Positions 15,401 through 28,408 of a DNA stretch of 64,000 bases are shown piece by piece. Within the stretch, counting starts at the first letter, position 1, and every line of letters begins with the position of its first letter. The notes below the pieces were generated by a model. That model saw nothing but the letters and a program-made list of their open reading frames with translations. It was not told the origin of the DNA and did no database searches. A program made the position numbers and the translations under genes. Source of the stretch: Rhabditoides inermis (taxonomy: Eukaryota; Nematoda; Chromadorea; Rhabditida; Rhabditidae); the NCBI GenBank assembly GCA_963966185.1, contig CAWZYM010000308.1, positions 421,001-485,000 of the forward strand, written 5' to 3'.

Positions 15401-18400
15401 TATGAGACTCACAGGAATCTCATATGAGACTCACAGGAATCTCATATGAGACTCCAATGAATCTCATATGAGACTCACAGGAATCTCATATGAGACTCAC
15501 AGGAATCTCATATGAGACTCACTTGAATCTCATATGAGACTCCAATGAATCTCATATGAGACTCACAGGAATCTCATATGAGACTCACAGGAATCTCATA
15601 TAAGACTCACATGAATCTCATATGAGACTCACAGGAATCTCATATGAGACTCACAGGAATCTCATATGAGACTCCAATGAATCTCATATGAAAAATCTCA
15701 TAAGAATTCCATATGAGACTCACATGAATTCCATATGAGACTCACATGAATTCCATATGAGACTCACAGGAATCTCATATGAGACTCACATGAATCTCAT
15801 ATGAGACTCACATGAATCTCATATGAGACTCACAAGAATCTCATATGAGACTCACAGGAATCTCATATGAGACTCACAGGAATCTCATATGAGACTCACA
15901 GGAATCTCATATGAGACTCACATGAATCTCATATGAGACTCACATGAATCTCATATGAGACTCACAGGAATCTCATATGAGACTAACAGGAATCTCATAT
16001 GAGACTCACATGAATCTCATATGAGACTCACAGGAATCTCATATGAGACTAACAGGAATCTCATATGAGACTAACAGGAATCTCATATGAGACTCCAATG
16101 AATCTTATATGAGAAATCTCATATGAATCTCATATGAGACTCACATGAATTCCATATGAGACTCACATGAATCTCATATGAGACTCACATGAATCTCATA
16201 TGAGACTCACATGAATCTCATATGAGACTCACATGAATCTCACATGAGACTCACAGGAATCTCACATGAGACTCACATGAATCTCACATGAGACTCACAG
16301 GAATCTCATATGAGACTCACAGGAATCTCATATGAGACTCACATGAATCTCATATGAGACTCCAATGAATCTCATATGAGACTCACAGGAATCTCATATG
16401 AGACTCACATGAATCTCATATGAGACTCCAATGAGTCTCATATGTGACTCACAGGAATCTCATATGAGACTCCAATGAATCTCATATGAGACTCACAGGA
16501 ATCTCATATGAGACTCACATGAATCTCATATGAGACTCACATGAATCTCATATGAGACTATGAGAAATCTCATATGAATCTCATATGAGACTCACATGAA
16601 TTCCATATGAGACTCACATGAATCTCATATGAGACTCCAATGAATCTCATATGAGACTCACAGGAATCTCATATGAGACTCACATGAATCTCATATGAGA
16701 CTCACATGAATCTCATATGAGACTCACATGAATCTCATATGAGACTCACAGGAATCTCATATGAGACTCACATGAATCTCATATGAGATTTCAATGAATC
16801 TCATATGAGACTCACAGGAATCTCATATGAGACTCACAGGAATCTCATATGAGACTCACATGAATCTCATATAAGACTTCAATGAATCTCATATGAGACT
16901 CACAGGAATCTCATATGAGACTCACAGGAATCTCATATGAGACTCCAATGAATCTCATATGAGACTCACAGGAATCTCATATGAGACTCACAGGAATCTC
17001 ATATGAGACTCACTTGAATCTCATATGAGACTCCAATGAATCTCATATGAGACTCACAGGAATCTCATATGAGACTCACATGAATCTCATATGAGACTCC
17101 AATGAATCTCATATGAAAAATCTCATATGAATTCCATATGAGACTCACATGAATTCCATATGAGACTCACATGAATTCCATATGAGACTCACAGGAATCT
17201 CATATGAGACTCACATGAATCTCATATGAGACTCACAGGAATCTCATATGAGACTCACATGAATCTCATATGAGACTCCAATGAATCTCATATGAGACTC
17301 ACAGGAATCTCATATGAGACTCACATGAATCTCATATGAGACTCCAATGAATCTCATATGAGACTCACATGAATCTCATATGAGACTCCAATGAATCTCA
17401 TATGAGACTCACAGGAATCTCATATGAGACTCACAGGAATCTCATATGAGACTCACAGGAATCTCATATGATACTCACATGAATCTCATATGAGACTCCA
17501 ATGAATCTCATATGAGACTTCAATGAATCTCATATGAGACTCACAGGAATCTCATATGAGACTCACAGGAATCTCATATGAGACTCCAATGAATCTCATA
17601 TGAGACTCACAGGAATCTCATATGAGACTCACAGGAATCTCATATGAGACTCACAGGAATCTCATATGAGACTCACATGAATCTCATATGAGACTCCAAT
17701 GAATCTCATATGAGACTCACAGGAATCTCATATGAGACTCCAATGAATCTCATATGAAAAATCTCATATGAATTCCATATGAGACTCACATGAATTCCAT
17801 ATGAGACTCACATGAATTCCATATGAGACTCACAGGAATCTCATATGAGACTCACATGAATCTCATATGAGACTCACATGAATCTCATATGAGACTCACA
17901 AGAATCTCATATGAGACTCACAGGAATCTCATATGAGACTCACAGGAATCTCATATGAGACTCACAGGAATCTCATATGAGACTCACATGAATCTCATAT
18001 GAGACTCACACGAATCTCATATGAGACTCACAGGAATCTCATATGAGACTAACAGGAATCTCATATGAGACTCACATGAATCTCATATGAGACTCACAGG
18101 AATCTCATATGAGACTAACAGGAATCTCATATGAGACTAACAGGAATCTCATATGAGACTCCAATGAATCTCATATGAGAAATCTCATATGAATCTCATA
18201 TGAGACTCACATGAATTCCATATGAGACTCACATGAATCTCATATGAGACTCACATGAATCTCATATGAGACTCACATGAATCTCATATGAGACTCACAT
18301 GAATCTCACATGAGACTCACAGGAATCTCACATGAGACTCACATGAATCTCACATGAGACTCACAGGAATCTCATATGAGACTCACAGGAATCTCATATG

Positions 18401-21400
18401 AGACTCACAGGAATCTCATATGAGACTCACATGAATCTCATATGAGACTCCAATGAATCTCATATGAGACTCACAGGAATCTCATATGAGACTCACATGA
18501 ATCTCATATGAGACTCCAATGAGTCTCATATGTGACTCACAGGAATCTCATATGAGACTCCAATGAATCTCATATGAGACTCACAGGAATCTCATATGAG
18601 ACTCACATGAATCTCATATGAGACTCACATGAATCTCATATGAGACTATGAGAAATCTCATATGAATCTCATATGAGACTCACATGAATTCCATATGAGA
18701 CTCACATGAATCTCATATGAGACTCCAATGAATCTCATATGAGACTCACAGGAATCTCATATGAGACTCACATGAATCTCATATGAGACTCACATGAATC
18801 TCATATGAGACTCACATGAATCTCATATGAGACTCACATGAATCTCATATGAGACTCACAGGAATCTCATATGAGACTCACATGAATCTCATATGAGATT
18901 TCAATGAATCTCATATGAGACTCACAGGAATCTCATATGAGACTCACAGGAATCTCATATGAGACTCACATGAATCTCATATAAGACTTCAATGAATCTC
19001 ATATGAGACTCACAGGAATCTCATATGAGACTCACAGGAATCTCATATGAGACTCCAATGAATCTCATATGAGACTCACAGGAATCTCATATGAGACTCA
19101 CAGGAATCTCATATGAGACTCACATGAATCTCATATGAGACTCCAATGAATCTCATATGAGACTCACAGGAATCTCATATGAGACTCACATGAATCTCAT
19201 ATGAGACTCCAATGAGTCTCATATGTGACTCACAGGAATCTCATATGAGACTCCAATGAATCTCATATGAGACTCACAGGAATCTCATATGAGACTCACA
19301 TGAATCTCATATGAGACTCACATGAATCTCATATGAGACTATGAGAAATCTCATATGAATCTCATATGAGACTCACATGAATTCCATATGAGACTCACAT
19401 GAATCTCATATGAGACTCCAATGAATCTCATATGAGACTCACAGGAATCTCATATGAGACTCACATGAATCTCATATGAGACTCACATGAATCTCATATG
19501 AGACTCACATGAATCTCATATGAGACTCACAGGAATCTCATATGAGACTCACATGAATCTCATATGAGATTTCAATGAATCTCATATGAGACTCACAGGA
19601 ATCTCATATGAGACTCACAGGAATCTCATATGAGACTCACATGAATCTCATATAAGACTTCAATGAATCTCATATGAGACTCACAGGAATCTCATATGAG
19701 ACTCACAGGAATCTCATATGAGACTCCAATGAATCTCATATGAGACTCACAGGAATCTCATATGAGACTCACAGGAATCTCATATGAGACTCACTTGAAT
19801 CTCATATGAGACTCCAATGAATCTCATATGAGACTCACAGGAATCTCATATGAGACTCACAGGAATCTCATATAAGACTCACATGAATCTCATATGAGAC
19901 TCACAGGAATCTCATATGAGACTCACAGGAATCTCATATGAGACTCCAATGAATCTCATATGAAAAATCTCATAAGAATTCCATATGAGACTCACATGAA
20001 TTCCATATGAGACTCACATGAATTCCATATGAGACTCACAGGAATCTCATATGAGACTCACATGAATCTCATATGAGACTCACATGAATCTCATATGAGA
20101 CTCACAAGAATCTCATATGAGACTCACAGGAATCTCATATGAGACTCACAGGAATCTCATATGAGACTCACAGGAATCTCATATGAGACTCACATGAATC
20201 TCATATGAGACTCACATGAATCTCATATGAGACTCACAGGAATCTCATATGAGACTAACAGGAATCTCATATGAGACTCACATGAATCTCATATGAGACT
20301 CACAGGAATCTCATATGAGACTAACAGGAATCTCATATGAGACTAACAGGAATCTCATATGAGACTCCAATGAATCTCATATGAGAAATCTCATATGAAT
20401 CTCATATGAGACTCACATGAATTCCATATGAGACTCACATGAATCTCATATGAGACTCACATGAATCTCATATGAGACTCACATGAATCTCATATGAGAC
20501 TCACATGAATCTCACATGAGACTCACAGGAATCTCACATGAGACTCACATGAATCTCACATGAGACTCACAGGAATCTCATATGAGACTCACAGGAATCT
20601 CATATGAGACTCACATGAATCTCATATGAGACTCCAATGAATCTCATATGAGACTCACAGGAATCTCATATGAGACTCACATGAATCTCATATGAGACTC
20701 CAATGAGTCTCATATGTGACTCACAGGAATCTCATATGAGACTCCAATGAATCTCATATGAGACTCACAGGAATCTCATATGAGACTCACATGAATCTCA
20801 TATGAGACTCACATGAATCTCATATGAGACTATGAGAAATCTCATATGAATCTCATATGAGACTCACATGAATTCCATATGAGACTCACATGAATCTCAT
20901 ATGAGACTCCAATGAATCTCATATGAGACTCACAGGAATCTCATATGAGACTCACATGAATCTCATATGAGACTCACATGAATCTCATATGAGACTCACA
21001 TGAATCTCATATGAGACTCACAGGAATCTCATATGAGACTCACATGAATCTCATATGAGATTTCAATGAATCTCATATGAGACTCACAGGAATCTCATAT
21101 GAGACTCACAGGAATCTCATATGAGACTCACATGAAACTCATATAAGACTTCAATGAATCTCATATGAGACTCACAGGAATCTCATATGAGACTCACAGG
21201 AATCTCATATGAGACTCCAATGAATCTCATATGAGACTCACAGGAATCTCATATGAGACTCACAGGAATCTCATATGAGACTCACTTGAATCTCATATGA
21301 GACTCCAATGAATCTCATATGAGACTCACAGGAATCTCATATGAGACTCACATGAATCTCATATGAGACTCCAATGAATCTCATATGAAAAATCTCATAT

Positions 21401-24400
21401 GAATTCCATATGAGACTCACATGAATTCCATATGAGACTCACATGAATTCCATATGAGACTCACAGGAATCTCATATGAGACTCACATGAATCTCATATG
21501 AGACTCACAGGAATCTCATATGAGACTCACATGAATCTCATATGAGACTCCAATGAATCTCATATGAGACTCACAGGAATCTCATATGAGACTCACATGA
21601 ATCTCATATGAGACTCCAATGAATCTCATATGAGACTCACATGAATCTCATATGAGACTCCAATGAATCTCATATGAGACTCACAGGAATCTCATATGAG
21701 ACTCACAGGAATCTCATATGATACTCACAGGAATCTCATATGATACTCACATGAATCTCATATGAGACTCCAATGAATCTCATATGAGACTTCAATGAAT
21801 CTCATATGAGACTCACAGGAATCTCATATGAGACTCACAGGAATCTCATATGAGACTCCAATGAATCTCATATGAGACTCACAGGAATCTCATATGAGAC
21901 TCACAGGAATCTCATATGAGACTCACAGGAATCTCATATGAGACTCACATGAATCTCATATGAGACTCCAATGAATCTCATATGAGACTCACAGGAATCT
22001 CATATGAGACTCCAATGAATCTCATATGAAAAATCTCATATGAATTCCATATGAGACTCACATGAATTCCATATGAGACTCACATGAATTCCATATGAGA
22101 CTCACAGGAATCTCATATGAGACTCACATGAATCTCATATGAGACTCACATGAATCTCATATGAGACTCACAAGAATCTCATATGAGACTCACAGGAATC
22201 TCATATGAGACTCACAGGAATCTCATATGAGACTCACAGGAATCTCATATGAGACTCACATGAATCTCATATGAGACTCACATGAATCTCATATGAGACT
22301 CACAGGAATCTCATATGAGACTAACAGGAATCTCATATGAGACTCACATGAATCTCATATGAGACTCACAGGAATCTCATATGAGACTAACAGGAATCTC
22401 ATATGAGACTAACAGGAATCTCATATGAGACTCCAATGAATCTCATATGAGAAATCTCATATGAATCTCATATGAGACTCACATGAATTCCATATGAGAC
22501 TCACATGAATCTCATATGAGACTCACATGAATCTCATATGAGACTCACATGAATCTCATATGAGACTCACATGAATCTCACATGAGACTCACAGGAATCT
22601 CACATGAGACTCACATGAATCTCACATGAGACTCACAGGAATCTCATATGAGACTCACAGGAATCTCATATGAGACTCACATGAATCTCATATGAGACTC
22701 CAATGAATCTCATATGAGACTCACAGGAATCTCATATGAGACTCACATGAATCTCATATGAGACTCCAATGAGTCTCATATGTGACTCACAGGAATCTCA
22801 TATGAGACTCCAATGAATCTCATATGAGACTCACAGGAATCTCATATGAGACTCACATGAATCTCATATGAGACTCACATGAATCTCATATGAGACTATG
22901 AGAAATCTCATATGAATCTCATATGAGACTCACATGAATTCCATATGAGACTCACATGAATCTCATATGAGACTCCAATGAATCTCATATGAGACTCACA
23001 GGAATCTCATATGAGACTCACATGAATCTCATATGAGATTTCAATGAATCTCATATGAGACTCACAGGAATCTCATATGAGACTCACAGGAATCTCATAT
23101 GAGACTCACATGAATCTCATATAAGACTTCAATGAATCTCATATGAGACTCACAGGAATCTCATATGAGACTCACAGGAATCTCATATGAGACTCCAATG
23201 AATCTCATATGAGACTCACAGGAATCTCATATGAGACTCACAGGAATCTCATATGAGACTCACTTGAATCTCATATGAGACTCCAATGAATCTCATATGA
23301 GACTCACAGGAATCTCATATGAGACTCACAGGAATCTCATATGAGACTCACATGAATCTCATATGAGACTCACAGGAATCTCATATGAGACTCACAGGAA
23401 TATCATATGAGACTCCAATGAATCTCATATGAAAAATCTCATATGAATTCCATATGAGACTCACATGAATTCCATATGAGACTCACATGAATTCCATATG
23501 AGACTCACAGGAATCTCATATGAGACTCACATGAATCTCATATGAGACTCACAGGAATCTCATATGAGACTCACATGAATCTCATATGAGACTCCAATGA
23601 ATCTCATATGAGACTCACAGGAATCTCATATGAGACTCACATGAATCTCATATGAGACTCCAATGAATCTCATATGAGACTCACATGAATCTCATATGAG
23701 ACTCCAATGAATCTCATATGAGACTCACAGGAATCTCATATGAGACTCACAGGAATCTCATATGATACTCACATGAATCTCATATGAGACTCCAATGAAT
23801 CTCATATGAGACTTCAATGAATCTCATATGAGACTCACAGGAATCTCATATGAGACTCACAGGAATCTCATATGAGACTCCAATGAATCTCATATGAGAC
23901 TCACAGGAATCTCATATGAGACTCACAGGAATCTCATATGAGACTCACAGGAATCTCATATGAGACTCACATGAATCTCATATGAGACTCCAATGAATCT
24001 CATATGAGACTCACAGGAATCTCATATGAGACTCACAGGAATCTCATATGAGACTCACAGGAATCTCATATGAGACTCACATGAATCTCATATGAGACTG
24101 CAATGAATCTCATATGAGACTCACAGGAATTTCATATGAGACTAACAGGAATCTCATATGAGACTCTAATGAATCTCATATGAGAAATCTCACAGGAATC
24201 TCATATGAGACTCCAATGAATCTCATATGAGACTCACAGGAATCTCATATGAGACTCACAGGAATCTCATATGAGACTCACAGGAATCTCATATGAGACT
24301 CACAGGAATCTCATATGAGACTCACATGAATCTCATATGAGACTCCAATGAATCTCATATGAGACTCACAGGAATCTCATATGAGACTCACAGGAATCTC

Positions 24401-25780
24401 ATATGAGACTCACAGGAATCTCATATGAGACTCACATGAATCTCATATGAGACTCACAGGAATCTCATATGAGACTCACAGGAATCTCATATGAGACTCC
24501 AATAAATCTCATATGAAAAATCTCATATGAATTCCATATGAGACTCACAGGAATCTCATATGAGACTCACATGAATCTCATATGAGACTCACAGGAATCT
24601 CATATGAGACTCCAATGAATCTCATATGAGATTTCAATGAATCTCATATGAGACTCACAGGAATCTCGTATGAGACTCACATGAATATCATATGAGACTC
24701 CAATGAATCTCATATGAGACTCACAGGAATCTCATATCAGACTCACATGAATCTCATATGAGACTCCAATGAATCTCATATGAGACTCACAGGAATCTCA
24801 TATGAGACTCACAGGAATCTCATATGAGACTCACATGAATCTCATATGAGACTCACATGAATCTCATATGAGACTCACAGGAATCTCATATGAGACTCAC
24901 AGGAATCTCATATGAGACTCACAGGAATCTCATATGAGACTCACAGGAATCTCATATGAGACTCACAGGAATCTCATATGAGACTCACAGGAATCTCATA
25001 TGAGACTCAAATGAATCTCATATGAGACTCACATGAATCTCATATGAGACTCACAGGAATCTCATATGAGACTAACAGGAATCTCATATGAGACTAACAG
25101 GAATCTCATATGAGACTCACAGGAATCTCATATGAGACTCCAATGAATCTCATATGAGAAATCTCATATGAATCTCATATGAGACTCACATGAATTCCAT
25201 ATGAGACTCCAATGAATCTCATATGATATGAGATTCATGTGAGTCTCATATGAGATTCATGTGAGTCTCATATGAGATTCCTGTGAGTCTCATATGAGAT
25301 TCCTGTGAGTCTCATATGAGATTCCTGTGAGTCTCATATGAGATTCCTGTGAGTCTCATCTCACAGGAATCTCATATGAGACTCACATGAATCTCATATG
25401 AGACTCCAATGAATCTCATATGAGACTCACAGGAATTTCATATGAGACTAACAGGAATCTCATATGAGACTCCAATGAATCTCATATGAGAAATCTCACA
25501 GAAATCTCATATGAGACTCCAATGAATCTCATATGAGACTCACAGGAATCTCATATGAGACTCACAGGAATCTCATATGAGACTCACATGAATCTCATAT
25601 GAGACTCCAATGAATCTCATATGAGACTCACAGGAATCTCATATGAGACTCACAGGAATCTCATATGAGACTCACATGAATCTCATATGAGACTCACAGG
25701 AATCTCATATGAGACTCACAGGAATCTCATATGAGACTCCAATGAATCTCATATGAAAAATCTCATATGAATTCCATATT
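6435..25780. repeat. 22-bp satellite array, block 3 (about 19.3 kb) with higher-order repeats
   Basis: Continuous 22-bp satellite. The rare GATTTCAATG variant occurs near 7452, 9034, 10548, 11219, 13068, 14624, 15296, 16787, 18897, 19568, 21059, 23037 and 24630. Spacings of 671-672 bp recur three times and 1491 bp twice, so a composite unit of about 2162 bp appears at 14624 and again at 18897. A longer period of 4.1-4.3 kb separates 10548, 14624, 18897 and 23037. Other markers (CTATGAGAAATC, AATTCCATATG, CTAACAGG) keep their order. No gene or RNA is visible in the block. Confidence 0.97.
25226..25359. repeat. Inverted patch of six satellite monomers
   Basis: Within block 3 the monomers flip orientation for six copies (GTGAGTCTCATATGAGATTC phase) and then return to the normal orientation. 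Both switch points fall within or beside the palindromic core. It is the only multi-monomer inversion I see in the array. Confidence 0.9.
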
Positions 25781-26152
25781 CTCTTTCGAAAAGTACGTAA
25801 GTAAAGAAAAGAGGTTTGTCTGGATCTGATTCAACAAAAGCACATGCATAAAATCTCTTTGCAGCTGACTAAAATATCAAAACAAACCTGCTCTTTCGAA
25901 TCACTCTAAAATGTGTTTTTAAACATTAAAAATATATAATCTAAGGTGACTGTGAAATAGGCCAAATTTTTATTATAATTCACTGTAAATAAATTATTAT
26001 AATGCATAATATTTATGTTCTATTTTCATAAATTCGAAAGAGCAGGTTTGTTTTGATATTTTAGTCAGCTGCAAAGAGATTTTATGCATGTGCTTTTGTT
26101 GAATCAGATCCAGACAAACCTCTTTTCTTTACTTACGTACTTTTCGAAAGAG
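25781..26152. repeat. Perfect 120-bp inverted repeat (foldback)
   Basis: Left arm 25781-25900 and right arm 26033-26152 are exact reverse complements; both begin with CTCTTTCGAA when read inward. The loop is 132 bp and AT-rich. The left arm starts exactly at the satellite junction. A diverged right arm occurs at about 717-840. Perfect identity suggests recent insertion or ongoing arm conversion. Confidence 0.93.
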
Positions 26153-26925
26153 AATGGATGTCCTTTTCTCAAATTTCGAAGAAATTTTTTTCACATTGGT
26201 GAATTACGAACATAAAATATACATATTACAAACTCACTAGTCAGAATGTCATGATTGAAAATACAAATAACTTATACAACAGTACTACATAGTAATATTC
26301 ACTGGTTTGAAATTATAAAATAGTTTCTGTGATTCCCGCTTTTTTTTGAAACTGATAGATCATGTGTTGCCGAACAATGTTGTGTTATATAACGAATGTA
26401 TGTAAATTAGAAACCTTCGAAATAGCTTGGTCGAATCGCTCACGCGCCTGCCGGTCGCTTATTGACGCGCGCTACACACGTTACAAATTTCTCTCTTCTT
26501 CCCTTCATCTCCTAAGCAGTTCCATTACCTAGCAAGTTACTAGCTAGTCAAAATGAAATTCTACTACGAGTAAACTAGCTATTCTTCACTAGTTATCATG
26601 TCATATCGCGAGTGCATGTATCGTTAAAAGTTTGTTTATCAGCAGTTTCAAGTTATACAACCGTCGACCTAGCCAATAAGGGGACTGACCTAAGGCTCTC
26701 GAGTACAAATCGCTAGCTGCTTACATGGGGTCCATCGATTAATGCAATGAATTTGGATCAGATGACGTCACAGACTTCTGACTAGAGGCTCACGAAAGTT
26801 GTGAAGGTGGTCGTCACTCCACCGTGACTAGCGGTACATCATTGGCCGCCGAGAGAATTGAATTCGAATGTTGCTTTTAGAATCATTTATGTATGCACAT
26901 ACGTACATTAGATTTTGAGCCACAA

Positions 26926-27046
26926 TGACTACAGAGTGCGGGTGAGGCGCGGGTGGGATGCGGGTGGCTGACGACTAGTTGACGGCCCGCGCCCCACCTG
27001 CACCCCACCCGCAGCTCACCCGCACCCCACCCGCACTCTGTAGTCA
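26926..27046. repeat. GC-rich imperfect inverted repeat
   Basis: The outer 19 bp (26926-26944) are the exact reverse complement of 27028-27046. Inside, both arms are built from short GCGGGTG-type repeats, so a long imperfect hairpin is possible. It lies within the island at 25781-27828. Confidence 0.8.
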
Positions 27047-27828
27047 GTGCACTGAAACCTCGGTCATGAATTGTGATTGCAGAGCCGAGTGCGTTAAACT
27101 GATCTTCCTTATTAAATTATGTTAATGGTAGTATTACTGTTAAAATTGGGAAGTTGTGGCACAAAGATCAAAGCAGCCTCACCCGCACTGCTCTGCTCCT
27201 CCCCTATTCGCACGTTCTTTAACTGCCGAGCGCTCTCACTCGCCCTCTCCTCACCGCTCGATCCATTTGATTTCAGGCCGGCTGCCCATTCTGGCTCGCA
27301 CGAGAAAGAGAGCGCGCGCAGAGAGCGTGCGCGAGTGAGATAATCAGAGGTCAGAGAGAGAAAGAGAGTGGCTGATCGAAAAGCGGGGCATGCTCGGCTG
27401 GAAGAAGAGAGAGCGCGCAGAGAGCGTACGCTCGTGAGAGAGCCAAGAGGCGGGGATGTGAGAGTGGCTGAGCGAAAGGCGGGGCATGAGCGTTTGGCCA
27501 ATCAGATTGCACAGACAGTGGGCCGAGCGACCAATGAGCGCAGAGTGCAGTGGGCGGGGCTTACGTGATGCACACCGTCGTCGTCGTCGTCGTCGTAAAC
27601 ACGTTTAGTGGCAGAATGAGCGAAAAGTTGTTTTGGATATTTTGGAAGCCGCAACCGATATTTATTTCTTGTATCATACTCATAAGTCTTGTCAAATGAT
27701 ATTCTAACAAAAAAAACACATACTATGGAGTATATCGTATTGGGATAGAGGAAATTGAGTATGCCTTGGGGGTGACGCGCTGCGCGCGTCAAAGATCAAG
27801 ACAAACGGGCGGCGCTGCGCGCCGCCCT

Positions 27829-28408
27829 CAATGAGACTCACAGGAATCTCATATGAGACTCACAGGAATCTCATATGAGACTCACATGAATCTCATATGA
27901 GACTCACATGAATCTCATATGAGACTCACAGGAATCTCATATGAGACTCACAGGAATCTCATATGAGACTCACAGGAATCTCATATGAGACTCACAGGAA
28001 TCTCATATGAGACTCACATGAATCTCATATGAGACTCACATGAATCTCATATGAGACTCACAGGAATCTCATATGAGACTCACAGGAATCTCATATGAGA
28101 CTCACAGGAATCTCATATGAGACTCACAGGAATCTCATATGAGACTCACATGAATCTCATATGAGACTCACATGAATCTCATATGAGACTCACAGGAATC
28201 TCATATGAGACTAACAGGAATCTCATATGAGACTAACAGGAATCTCATATGAGACTCACATGAATCTCATATGAGACTCACAGGAATCTCATATGAGACT
28301 AACAGGAATCTCCTATGAGACTAACAGGAATCTCATATGAGACTCACATGAATCTCACATGAGACTCACAGGAATCTCATATGAGACTCACATGAATCTC
28401 ATATGAGA
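27829..28408. repeat. 22-bp satellite array, block 4
   Basis: Satellite between the hairpin-ended island and the 5' truncation point of the LINE. The order of CTAACAGG and CTCCTATGAG variants near 28300 matches 2200-2280 and 4880-4950. Confidence 0.95.

Larger units (their letters stand above)
25781..27828. mobile_element. Non-satellite island: foldback left end, tandem hairpins at right end
   Basis: A 2.05-kb insertion in the satellite. It opens with a perfect 120-bp inverted repeat (25781-25900 and 26033-26152, 132-bp loop). It then carries AT-rich sequence, a GC-rich inverted repeat (26926-27046), an imperfect direct repeat of about 90-100 bp (about 27307-27402 and 27408-27500) and a CGT microsatellite near 27575. 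It ends in two hairpins with TGC loops (27773-27791 and 27807-27827) next to satellite. I see no transposase. The frames at 27112-27792 are low-complexity and overlap on both strands. The island shares its left homology and hairpin ending with 715-1380, so both look like copies of one non-autonomous family. Confidence 0.55.

Noticed and set aside
25781..26152. microRNA precursor
   Set aside because: Perfect 120-bp arms and a 132-bp loop at an insertion boundary fit a foldback transposon, not a Drosha-type hairpin.
27112..27792. Several 60-129 codon frames on both strands
   Set aside because: They overlap one another in GA-rich, low-complexity DNA of a mobile island and show no motif or splice context.
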